From: a bacterium
Lineage (GTDB): Bacteria > Pseudomonadota > Alphaproteobacteria > Rhizobiales > Xanthobacteraceae
Direction: 5' to 3'
Assembly (NCBI GenBank): GCA_029946075.1
Contig: JAQSDT010000761.1
Coordinates: forward strand, 1-11,718
Length of the DNA stretch: 11,718 nucleotides
In this document: piece by piece, positions 1-6,643 of the stretch
How positions within the stretch are numbered: position 1 is the stretch's first letter
Layout of the letters: each line of letters begins with the position of its first letter
Made by a program: the position numbers and the translations under genes
The notes under the pieces: model-generated
Told to the model about the DNA's origin: nothing
The model's input: the letters and a program-made list of their open reading frames with translations, nothing else
Database searches by the model: none

Positions 1-1125
1 CTGCCGACGGCCGGAGCCGGCGCAGCGACCCCTGTAACCGGCACCGGTTCGCTCGCGGCACGGCCGGCAACGGCGCCGGGAACCGGCCAGGACAACCTGC
101 CGTCAGGCACCTCGTCCGCAGGCGCCAGATCGACCGGCAGCGGCATGCTGCCGAACGTGCGCATCACCGCCGACGTCACCAACAACACCGTGCTGGTTTA
201 CGCCAATGCGGAATCGCAGCGCGTCGTCGAACAGACCATCCGCCAGATCGACCGGCCGCAGCGCCAGATCGCGATCGAGGCGACGATCGCCGAAGTCACA
301 CTGAACGACCAGCTGAACTACGGCGTGCAGTATTTCCTCGCCAGCAAGAAGGGTTCGATCTCGCAGACCTATCCGGGCGCGACGACCAACGGCACCACCG
401 CGATCGAACCGGCCAGCAATGCCGTCAACGCCGCTGCCGGCGCCCTGCTCGGCCGCATGCTGCCCGGCTTCAACGTGCTGATCGGCGCGGAGAACTCGCC
501 GCGCGTCGTACTCGATGCGCTGCATGGCCTGACCAACGTCAAGGTGCTGTCGAACCCGTCGCTGGTGGTGCTCGACAACCAGCCTGCGACCTTGCAGGTC
601 GGCGATCAGGTGCCGTTCTCGACCGGCACGGCGACGGTGCTCACCGCCAACAACACCGTGGTCAACACCATCGACTACAAGAACACCGGCATCATCCTGC
701 GCGTGCTGCCGCGCGCCAACGCCAACGGCAACGTGGTGCTGGACATCGAGCAGGAAATCTCCAGCGTCGCCGCCGGCAGCGCCGGATCGCTGACGCCGAC
801 GATCTCGCAGCGCAAGGTCAAGAGTTCGATCGCGGTGGCGAGCGGCCAGACCGTGCTGCTCGCGGGCCTGATCAGCGAGACCGAGAACAGGCAGCGGCAG
901 GGCATTCCGATCCTGGATTCGATCCCCGGCGTCGGCGATGCGTTCTCGCATCAGACCAACACGCGGGCGCGCACCGAACTGATCCTGTTCATTCGTCCGA
1001 GCCTGGTGCGGGATGCTGTCGATGCCAGCGTCATCGCCGAGGAAATGCGCAGCAAGATGAACAGCCGCCTCGTGGGTACCAGCAACCCCGTGGTGGTGGT
1101 CGATCCGCCGCGAGCCGCGCGCTAA
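1..1125 (+). CDS. gspD: Type II secretion system secretin GspD, C-terminal part (5' end outside window)
   Basis: The reading frame is open from base 1 to the TAA at 1123-1125, giving about 374 residues of the C-terminal portion. The protein forms the outer-membrane channel of the type II secretion system. The first ~47 residues are a low-complexity Ala/Gly/Thr/Pro/Ser linker. Then comes the end of an N-type secretin domain (NVRITADVTNNTVLVYA, then QIDRPQRQIAIEATIAEV). The secretin beta-barrel domain follows, with the family signatures VLSNPSLVVLDNQPA, VGDQVPF, YKNTGIILRVLPR, SSIAVASGQTVLLAGLI and PILDSIPGVGDAF, and the closing RTELILFIRP. The final ~35 residues are charged and may be the S-domain that binds a pilotin in some systems (inference). 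The internal ATG at 145 is not the real start, because homology extends upstream of the secretin core. A pilus-type secretin is less likely given the VPF and IPGVGDAF motifs. Confidence 0.93.
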   Translation: MPTAGAGAATPVTGTGSLAARPATAPGTGQDNLPSGTSSAGARSTGSGMLPNVRITADVTNNTVLVYANAESQRVVEQTIRQIDRPQRQIAIEATIAEVTLNDQLNYGVQYFLASKKGSISQTYPGATTNGTTAIEPASNAVNAAAGALLGRMLPGFNVLIGAENSPRVVLDALHGLTNVKVLSNPSLVVLDNQPATLQVGDQVPFSTGTATVLTANNTVVNTIDYKNTGIILRVLPRANANGNVVLDIEQEISSVAAGSAGSLTPTISQRKVKSSIAVASGQTVLLAGLISETENRQRQGIPILDSIPGVGDAFSHQTNTRARTELILFIRPSLVRDAVDASVIAEEMRSKMNSRLVGTSNPVVVVDPPRAAR

Positions 1126-1130
1126 CGCAC

Positions 1131-1160
1131 GTTCCGCAAACGTGGGTACCGGTTTTGCGC
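1131..1160. repeat. Short palindromic intergenic element
   Basis: Arms CGCAAA (1135-1140) and TTTGCG (1154-1159) flank a GTGGGTACCGG centre whose GGTACC is itself palindromic. The element sits just after the gspD stop codon. Its sequence resembles a short repeat that I recall as common between genes of Bradyrhizobium and relatives (recollection, not searched). It could fold into a weak hairpin in the transcript linking gspD to the peptidase gene. It matters for start choice, because the TTG at 1155 lies inside it. Confidence 0.5.
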
Positions 1161-1175
1161 AATCCTGAGCGCGTG

Positions 1176-1748
1176 ATGACGCCAACGGCAGCCCGGCAAG
1201 CTTTTCTCAGCCTGACGCTGCTCGTGGTCGTCGTGACCAGCCTCCTTGCCGCGCCCGGCCCGGACGGGCTGACCGGCGCCTTCCTGGGCGCGCTGATGCT
1301 GGCGATCGCGGTGAGCGATGTCAGGCGCTACCAGATCCCCGACGTACTGACGACCGCCGCTGTCGCTCTGGCATTATTGCGCGCCGGGACCATCGGCCCG
1401 GAAGTCGGCTGGGAAGCCGTGCTGTGGGCTGCGGTCCGCGGGCTCGCCGTCGCCCTGCCCTTCCTGGCGCTGATGGCGGGCTACCGCTGGTGGCGCGGCC
1501 GCGACGGGCTCGGGCTCGGCGACATCAAGCTCGCCGGCGTCGCCGGAGCCTGGCTCGGCCTGGTCACCCTCTTCGCCGTGATCGAACTGGCGACGCTCGC
1601 CGCGCTCGGGGCCTATCTGCTGATCGGTCTGATCCGCAGGCGTCCGCTCAAGGCCACCGCCTTCCTGCCCTTCGGATCGTTCCTGGCGCCGGCGATCTGG
1701 CTCGGCTGGCTGTTCGAGGCGCTGGTGGACTGGCACTCGGCGTTCTAG
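1176..1748 (+). CDS. Type IV prepilin peptidase (A24 family), peptidase domain only
   Basis: This is an integral membrane aspartyl protease of 190 residues that would cleave the leader from type IV prepilins or type II secretion pseudopilins. The two catalytic aspartates of the family are visible: D48 in SDVRRYQIPD and D116 in GLGLGDIKL (the GxGDxK motif). Several hydrophobic helices surround them. The cysteine-rich N-terminal methyltransferase domain of full-length PilD/GspO enzymes is absent, as in short CpaA/TadV-type peptidases, so it probably cleaves without N-methylating. Its place directly behind gspD suggests it serves the type II pseudopilins (inference). ATG 1176 is preferred; GTG 1173 is adjacent, and TTG 1155 lies inside a palindromic repeat. 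No strong Shine-Dalgarno site precedes any of them, so the start is uncertain. Translation may be coupled to the upstream gene. Confidence 0.85.
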   Translation: MTPTAARQAFLSLTLLVVVVTSLLAAPGPDGLTGAFLGALMLAIAVSDVRRYQIPDVLTTAAVALALLRAGTIGPEVGWEAVLWAAVRGLAVALPFLALMAGYRWWRGRDGLGLGDIKLAGVAGAWLGLVTLFAVIELATLAALGAYLLIGLIRRRPLKATAFLPFGSFLAPAIWLGWLFEALVDWHSAF

Positions 1749-1754
1749 GCGCGG

Positions 1755-2282
1755 TCAGCGTTCCGGCGTCGGCGCCCATTCCAGCGCGCGCATCCGCGCC
1801 TGCGCGATCTCCCCGCGCGTCATCTTGCGGGTGACCGCGTCGCGGATCCGCACCCGCGCCTCCCGCGCCTGGCGCGGCGCGCCGGCGGCCGAAAGATTGA
1901 GCCATTTGCTGGCCTCGACCACGTCGCGCGGCACGCCCTGGCCGCGGTCGTACAGCAGGCCGAGCGAATATTGCGCGAGGCTGTCGCCCTGCTCAGCGGC
2001 GCGCCGATACCACATCGCCGCCTCGGTGTAGTTCTGCGGCACGCCGCGTCCGCTCTCGAACATGTAACCGAGATAGGTCTGCGCCGACGCGTTGCCGCGC
2101 TCGGCCAGCGGAATGAAGACCCGCGACGCCGACGGATAATCCTGACGGTTGAAGGCGGATACGCCCTGCCGGTAGGACTGGGCGTGGGCAGGCATGGCGG
2201 CGCAGATCACCAGGATCGTGACGGCAAGACCGAAAATCCCGGAAAGTGGAGAACGGCGGCGCTCGCGCATGCGTGGTCTCAT
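1755..2282 (-). CDS. Secreted Sel1-repeat (TPR-like) protein
   Basis: The product is 175 residues from ATG 2282. It starts with a basic n-region (RERRRS), a hydrophobic segment (GIFGLAVTILVICAA) and a probable signal-peptidase site at AHA-Q, so it should be periplasmic or exported. Two Sel1 repeats follow. The first contains LGYMFESGRGVPQNY and AAMWYRRAAEQGD; the second contains LGLLYDRGQGVPRDV and EASKWLNLSAAG. A charged C-terminal helix ends in ARMRALEWAP, a typical closing of rhizobial Sel1 proteins. Sel1 solenoids mediate protein-protein contacts; the partner is unknown. ATG 2270 is an equally possible start and gives a cleaner signal peptide. The frame extends upstream to 2393, but the extra residues do not look like a signal peptide. 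Its end is 6 bp from the convergent peptidase gene, with no obvious terminator between them. Confidence 0.82.
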   Translation of the reverse strand: MRPRMRERRRSPLSGIFGLAVTILVICAAMPAHAQSYRQGVSAFNRQDYPSASRVFIPLAERGNASAQTYLGYMFESGRGVPQNYTEAAMWYRRAAEQGDSLAQYSLGLLYDRGQGVPRDVVEASKWLNLSAAGAPRQAREARVRIRDAVTRKMTRGEIAQARMRALEWAPTPER

Positions 2283-2365
2283 CCCTGATCTTGTCGGGCA
2301 CAGTAATCCGGCGATGACAGGAAATCCACAAGGCGCCTCCGCCGGGCGGGCGCGTCGTCTGCAGG

Positions 2366-2401
2366 TCCAAAGTAAAGGCCCCGGATTTTGCATCCGGGGC
2401 C
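2366..2401 (-). terminator. Rho-independent terminator of the beta-helix gene
   Basis: A perfect 10-bp inverted repeat (2377-2386 with 2392-2401, GGCCCCGGAT/ATCCGGGGCC) has a 5-base loop. Read on the minus strand it is followed by TTTACTTT. It lies about 50 bp downstream of the beta-helix stop codon at 2452. The T-tract is only on the minus-strand side, which fixes its direction. Confidence 0.85.
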
Positions 2402-2451
2402 TCGGTATTTTACAGGCCGTTTCGCTGCGGACGCTCGCGCGCCCGATCAGC

Positions 2452-3369
2452 TTACTTTAGCGCCGGGGAAAGCAGGGTCACGGTTTCACCACCGCCGTTG
2501 CCGATAATCTGGTTGGTACCGAACGAGGAAACGGTACCGCTGATACCAGTGGTATTGCCCGTGATCTCGGTTTCACCGATCCGGATGAAGGTGCTGGCGC
2601 CGGCGCTGATACCGGTGCCATTGCCCATGACCGCCGACTTCGTCATCATGGCAACCACGGCCGCCGCGCTGGTCGATGCCGAAAGTCCGGCCGTCGTGTT
2701 GTTGTTGAGAACGCTGTTGCGGATCGCAATGTTGCTGCTGCTGCCGCCTGCGCCGTCAAGCACGATACCGTTGCCGTTCTTGTAGGCGACTAGGCCTTCG
2801 ATCACACCCGTTGCCAGCGCACTTGCAGCGGACGGCCTGACCTGGACGCCACCAAGCGCATTATTGCTCGCGGTAACGCGGGTCACCTGCAGGCTTGCAG
2901 CGGCACCGTTGTTGAACTGGATACCGAAACCAGTGGTATTGACGATCGTGGTATCTTCAACCGTGAGTGCGGCCCCTGCGAGGAACCGGATACCGTTGAT
3001 GCCGGTGCCCGCACCGTTGATGTCGAGCCCCTTCAGAAACACCTTGTCGGCAACGCCGGCATTAATGATGACGCCGTTGGTACCGGCCGACAGAATGCCA
3101 CCAACCACGCCCTGACAGACGATGCTGATGGATTTGGTGATGGTGACGGCGCCGAAACCCGCCGAATCCAGACAATTGATTTCGCCTGCCGCAGCAGTCT
3201 TCGAGATCGCGCCGGCAAACGTCTTGCAAGGTGCGGTGCGGCTGCACGGATTAACGTCATCGCCGACACCGGAGACCCAGGTCCGGGTTGCCTGAGCATG
3301 GGCCGGTGCGGACGCCAAGACGGGAAACAACAGCCCGACGGCCAAAGCGAGTAATCCAAAACGACGCAT
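2452..3369 (-). CDS. Exported right-handed parallel beta-helix repeat protein
   Basis: The product is 305 residues with a clear Sec signal peptide (MRRFGLLALAVGLLFPVLAS, then APAHA, cleavage near residue 25). The mature part opens with RTWVSGVGDDVNPCSRTAPC, followed by a KTFAGAIS segment as seen in secreted pectate-lyase-like beta-helix proteins. It continues as short Asn/Gly/Thr/Val-rich rungs (for example NTTGFGIQFNNGAAASLQ, NGNGIVLDGAGGSSSN, TGNTTGISG). Four cysteines (C42, C48, C66, C85) cap the N-terminal part and could form disulfides in an oxidising compartment. No catalytic residues of a known polysaccharide lyase could be picked out, so the activity is unknown; a surface or carbohydrate-binding role is only inference. 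The start at 3369 is fixed by AGGAGG six bases upstream, although the frame is open to 3414. Its own leader hairpin and terminator suggest a monocistronic unit. Confidence 0.85.
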   Translation of the reverse strand: MRRFGLLALAVGLLFPVLASAPAHAQATRTWVSGVGDDVNPCSRTAPCKTFAGAISKTAAAGEINCLDSAGFGAVTITKSISIVCQGVVGGILSAGTNGVIINAGVADKVFLKGLDINGAGTGINGIRFLAGAALTVEDTTIVNTTGFGIQFNNGAAASLQVTRVTASNNALGGVQVRPSAASALATGVIEGLVAYKNGNGIVLDGAGGSSSNIAIRNSVLNNNTTAGLSASTSAAAVVAMMTKSAVMGNGTGISAGASTFIRIGETEITGNTTGISGTVSSFGTNQIIGNGGGETVTLLSPALK

Positions 3370-3375
3370 GATCCA

Positions 3376-3381
3376 CCTCCT
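3376..3381 (-). promoter_or_regulatory. Strong ribosome-binding site deciding the beta-helix start
   Basis: The minus strand reads AGGAGGTGGATC-ATG, a full AGGAGG core with 6 bases before the ATG at 3369. It selects this start over the in-frame upstream ATG at 3414. Confidence 0.88.
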
Positions 3382-3386
3382 GTTTC

Positions 3387-3403
3387 GCCGAGATTCTCTC
3401 GGC
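3387..3403 (-). promoter_or_regulatory. Leader stem-loop just upstream of the ribosome-binding site
   Basis: GCCGAGA (3387-3393) and TCTCGGC (3397-3403) form a perfect 7-bp stem with a 3-base loop. It ends 5 bases before the Shine-Dalgarno sequence of the beta-helix gene. It could stabilise the mRNA 5' end or influence ribosome access. No promoter elements were recognised with confidence upstream. Confidence 0.5.
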
Positions 3404-3825
3404 TTAAATGACATTTGCTATGACAGGGTCTTGTAGTGACGAATGGCCTATCGATCTATCGACTGGCGGAAACGAGAGTGTGGCGAAAAAGTCCAGCGAT
3501 TGTCCACGGCGCGCAGGTTTCTCTTATACGATCACTTACCCCAGGTCTGTGTCAGAATTCACATTTGTTTAGGACAAGCCCTTAAAAAATCCGCGCGGCA
3601 AGCAGGCGGTCCGAACCGGATATCTGCCCCCTCTCAGTGACACCGACAGGCCGACGTTCAATAGGTCTACGCAACCTTCGGTAGGTTCAAGCCGTATCCG
3701 GATTTTTTCCGTCGCGGTAACCCGCTCATGTCGCCAGGACCCAGGACAAAGACTGAATTCCTCAAGCTATTGCCGTTCCTTAGCGGCGATGTCGTCATCA
3801 AGATTGCTTGTGTCTTCTGCAGGCG

Positions 3826-3920
3826 ACAAAAAAAATCCGGTCGCGCAGGTCCGGTCGCAGCTGAAGGCTGCAACCCGGAGAGGCTGTGGGTTCCATTTCT
3901 GACGCCTGATAAACAGGCGC
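3826..3920 (-). terminator. Probable terminator region of the metalloprotease gene
   Basis: Read on the minus strand after the stop at 3926 there are two hairpins. The first is CGCCTG/CAGGCG with a TTTAT loop (3903-3919). The second is a 9-bp stem with one G-U pair and a 5-base loop (3853-3861 with 3867-3875). A run of eight Ts comes 17 bases further on (3828-3835). The T-run is not directly adjacent to the second stem, so the exact termination site is uncertain. Confidence 0.45.
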
Positions 3921-3925
3921 AATTG

Positions 3926-6643
3926 TCAGGAAGTGAGAAGGAACCCGGCGTGCAGTTCGTGGATAAGGGCCTTGATCGCTCCGTCGAATTCGCTAACGGA
4001 CGGGCCTTGCCGAATGTCCGAGCCGAATTCGAACGTGTCGTTGCCCGCGAATATTCCGGACGCCATCAGGAGGGCTTGGCTGCTCGGCACCCCGATCACG
4101 CCGTCGCCATTGAGGTCCTGCTGGAAGCTGGTTTCGAAGTTTTCCAGCGTAACACTGGTTCCGGACACGCCACCGATGACATTGGTGATATAGTTGCCGT
4201 TGCTGTCGGTGCTCCAGACAGAATAATTGTCCGCGCTCCCCATTTTCCAGGCCACCTGGTATCCGGAGCCGGCCTGCTCGACGCCGATCGGCGTCCAACC
4301 GCCGAACTGCCCGGCGGCAAAGGGCGTCCCGCCATATTTCAATGTTGGGCCAGTACCGGTACTGGCGCCAATCAGGGAGTAGTTGCTGCCCGACTTGAAC
4401 AGGCTGGTCGATCCCATGGCTTCGATGACGGTGCCCGCATTTGCGGGGACTCCGATCACGCCATCGCCGTTGAGATCTTGCTGGAAGCTGGTCTCGTAAT
4501 TCTCGAATGTAACGCTGGTTCCGGACACACCGCCAATCACGTTAGAGACGTAGTTGCCGCTGCTGTCGGTACTCCAGACCGAATAATTGTCCGCGCTCCC
4601 CATCTTCCAGGCCACTTGGTATCCAGAGCCGGCCTGCTCGGCGGCGATCGGAGTCCAGCCGCCAAACTGGCCGTCGACGAAGGCCGACCCGCCATATTTG
4701 AGCGTCGGCCCGACACCGCTGCTGATGTTGTTGAGATAGAAGTTGCCGCCCGATTTGACGAGACTCGTCGCACCCTGCGCTTCGAGAACGGTCCCCAACG
4801 ACACCGGCACACCGATGATGCCATCGCCGTTGAGGTCCTGATGGAAGCTGCTCTCGAAATTCTCGAACGTGGCACTGGTTCCGGACACGCCACCGATCAG
4901 GTTGGAAATGTAGTTACCGCTGCTGTCGGTACTCCAGATCGAATAGTTGTCCGCGCCCGAGATTTTCCAGGCCACCTGGTAGCCTGAGCCGACCTGCTCG
5001 ACGCCGATCGGGGTCCAGCCGCCGAACTGCCCTGCGGTAAAGGCCGACCCGGCATATTTGAGGGTGGGTCCGGTCGTCGTCCCCGTTGCGTAAAGATAAA
5101 AACTGGCGCTGACCTGCGTCAGGGTGGTTGCCCCGGCAGACTCGATCACGATAGGAACGGTCACGGCGCCGATCAGGTCCGATGCGTTGATGGCGATATT
5201 TCCCGTCAGGTCAATCGCGAAATCTGCGACGCCGTCGCCGTTGGTGTCGCCCTGCAGCGTGGTGATGCCCGTCGAGCTGTTGTAGGAATAATTCAGCGCG
5301 CCGGCCGCACCGTCGAATGCCGAGGTGCCGATGAAACGGAACTGGTCGTATCCGACGGTGGCACTGACCGCATCGATGCCGCTGAGATCGATCCGATCGA
5401 TACCGGCAGCAAAGTCCGTAATGCGATCGTGCTGACCGCTTGCTGCCGAGCTGTCGCCGAACGCAAAAGCGAACGTGTCGATCCCACCGCCACCGGTCAT
5501 GGTGTCGACGCCGGTGCCGCCGGTCAGCCGGTCGTTGCCGGCGCCGCCGATCAGGGTGTCGTTGCCGCCGCCGCCGACCAGCGTCGAGGCCAGATCGCTT
5601 GCCGTCAGGCTGTCGTTGCCGCTGCCGCCGATCGCCTTCTCGATCGTCACGCCGAGCGCGATGCCGATATTGTTGACGAGACCACCGATCGAGGAGAACG
5701 CGCCGGCATGCAGGTCGATGACCTGCGCCGACGAATAGCCCGAGGCGTCCAGCGTGTCGTTGCCGCTGGAATCGTAGATCGTCAGCGCCGGCGCCGAGCT
5801 GTAGGCGCCGAAGCTGAAGACCGCGCCCGCATTGCTGTTGAAGCCGTAGACGGTATCGCCGGTCCGCGTCGACGACGCCATTCCGTAGATCGACGCGGCG
5901 GCATAGATATCCGCCATCTGCGGCGTGACGACGTAACGGTACGAACTCCCGGAATAATTGGGTTCCGAGAAATACGACATGATCGAATATTGCCAGGTGT
6001 CGTTGGCATAAAGCGCGTTGGTCGAATACGACGCGCTGCCGTTGTAGGGACCTTGGTGACCGAGTCCCAGCGCGTGTCCGATTTCGTGGATGTAGGTCTG
6101 GTAGCCGTAGCTGTCGATGCCGGTCTTGCCGTCGTAGGCGCCGCCGTCGTTGGTGATCCAGTCCTGACTGATGTTGACGGTAGCGTAGGCGATCGCACCC
6201 GAATAGTACCAGGCGGCATTGGTAACGGCCTGCATCGTGCCGTCATGGGTGAAGGTGATGTTGGCGGTACCGGACGTCTGAACGAAGTTGACGTTGGCGA
6301 CATCGTGCCAGGCCTGCATCGCCGACTGCGCGAGGAATTGCTCCGCCGCATTCAGCCCGGTGATGTTGTAGGTAATGCTGTTGGACAGCCAGTGATGGGC
6401 AAACGAACCGCTGTAGATCCAGAAGCCGTCGACGAGGTAGCCGGCGAGCGTCGCGATCGAGGCAACCGGCTTGGCGGACCCGGCGCTGACGCTGACGGCG
6501 CCGCTGGCGGCCAGCGGCAGGGGTTCGCCTTCATCGACGATCAGCCGATCGGTCGTCGGCGGCGCGGGCGTCGGCATACGCTCCCCGGCGTCAAACGACG
6601 GGACGGCCCAGAAATCGTCGGAGAGCAACGTGTTCTTCTTCAT
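3926..6643 (-). CDS. Serralysin-like RTX zinc metalloprotease with three W-rich C-terminal units
   Basis: The product is a 905-residue extracellular protease. There is no Sec signal peptide; the N-terminus (MKKNTLLSDDFWAVPSFD) is followed by a Pro-rich segment. The M10 metallopeptidase domain (about 70-250) carries the zinc motif HEIGHALGLGH at 186-196 (H186, E187, H190, H196) and the Met-turn SIMSYF with M222 and Y224, the tyrosine that also contacts zinc in serralysins. RTX nonapeptide repeats (GGSGNDS, GGGGNDT, GGAGNDR) occupy about 339-391, and a serralysin-type beta-roll domain runs to about 490. Three 120-residue Trp-rich units follow at 499-618, 619-738 and 739-858. A 47-residue tail contains AGNDTFEFGSD and ends FLLTS. 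The layout fits calcium-dependent folding after type I secretion (family knowledge); no transporter genes lie in the window. ATG 6643 was chosen over GTG 6694, but neither has a good ribosome-binding site. Confidence 0.9.
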   Translation of the reverse strand: MKKNTLLSDDFWAVPSFDAGERMPTPAPPTTDRLIVDEGEPLPLAASGAVSVSAGSAKPVASIATLAGYLVDGFWIYSGSFAHHWLSNSITYNITGLNAAEQFLAQSAMQAWHDVANVNFVQTSGTANITFTHDGTMQAVTNAAWYYSGAIAYATVNISQDWITNDGGAYDGKTGIDSYGYQTYIHEIGHALGLGHQGPYNGSASYSTNALYANDTWQYSIMSYFSEPNYSGSSYRYVVTPQMADIYAAASIYGMASSTRTGDTVYGFNSNAGAVFSFGAYSSAPALTIYDSSGNDTLDASGYSSAQVIDLHAGAFSSIGGLVNNIGIALGVTIEKAIGGSGNDSLTASDLASTLVGGGGNDTLIGGAGNDRLTGGTGVDTMTGGGGIDTFAFAFGDSSAASGQHDRITDFAAGIDRIDLSGIDAVSATVGYDQFRFIGTSAFDGAAGALNYSYNSSTGITTLQGDTNGDGVADFAIDLTGNIAINASDLIGAVTVPIVIESAGATTLTQVSASFYLYATGTTTGPTLKYAGSAFTAGQFGGWTPIGVEQVGSGYQVAWKISGADNYSIWSTDSSGNYISNLIGGVSGTSATFENFESSFHQDLNGDGIIGVPVSLGTVLEAQGATSLVKSGGNFYLNNISSGVGPTLKYGGSAFVDGQFGGWTPIAAEQAGSGYQVAWKMGSADNYSVWSTDSSGNYVSNVIGGVSGTSVTFENYETSFQQDLNGDGVIGVPANAGTVIEAMGSTSLFKSGSNYSLIGASTGTGPTLKYGGTPFAAGQFGGWTPIGVEQAGSGYQVAWKMGSADNYSVWSTDSNGNYITNVIGGVSGTSVTLENFETSFQQDLNGDGVIGVPSSQALLMASGIFAGNDTFEFGSDIRQGPSVSEFDGAIKALIHELHAGFLLTS
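4070..5149 (-). repeat. Three tandem 360-bp in-frame repeats (W-rich C-terminal units)
   Basis: The units are 5149-4790, 4789-4430 and 4429-4070, each exactly 360 bp, encoding residues 499-858 of the metalloprotease. Each begins V(I/L)E, carries GPTLKY, GQFGGWTP, EQ.GSGYQVAWK and DNYS(I/V)WSTDS.GNY, and ends in (H/Q)QDLNGDG(I/V)IGVP. The motif set matches the Trp-rich C-terminal domain first described in Synechocystis haemolysin-like proteins (W_rich_C, PF07483, from memory). The D-x-N-x-D-G loop resembles an EF-hand or dockerin calcium loop. Units 2 and 3 are about 92 of 120 residues identical by hand count; unit 1 looks more divergent. Confidence 0.85.

Larger units (their letters stand above)
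3370..3925. other. 556-bp gene-free region between beta-helix and protease genes
   Basis: Both flanking genes are on the minus strand, so this stretch should hold the protease terminator (near 3925) and the beta-helix promoter (near 3404). Visible items are the leader hairpin at 3387-3403, a tandem CTATCGA pair (3448-3454 and 3456-3462), and an inverted repeat of 18 bases (3698-3715 with 3823-3840, 16 of 18 matching). Two hairpins follow the protease stop codon. Small open frames in the stretch (for example 3443-3640 and 3667-3873) lack a good start site and recognisable protein character. The region looks less G/C-biased than the genes. Confidence 0.6.

Noticed and set aside
103..1185. 360-codon minus-strand open frame opposite gspD
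   Set aside because: It is rich in His/Arg/Asp/Gln with no recognisable fold, whereas the plus strand encodes clear secretin motifs.
3443..3640. 65-codon open frame in the 3370-3925 gap
   Set aside because: There is no convincing ribosome-binding site, no recognisable protein character, and no operon context.
3667..3873. 68-codon minus-strand open frame downstream of the protease
   Set aside because: It overlaps the probable protease terminator and the inverted repeat, and has no coding-like features.
3728..4987. 419-codon open frame on the plus strand, partly repetitive
   Set aside because: It lies almost wholly antisense to the metalloprotease. Its repeats are the complement of the three 360-bp units, and its composition is that of a GC-rich shadow frame.
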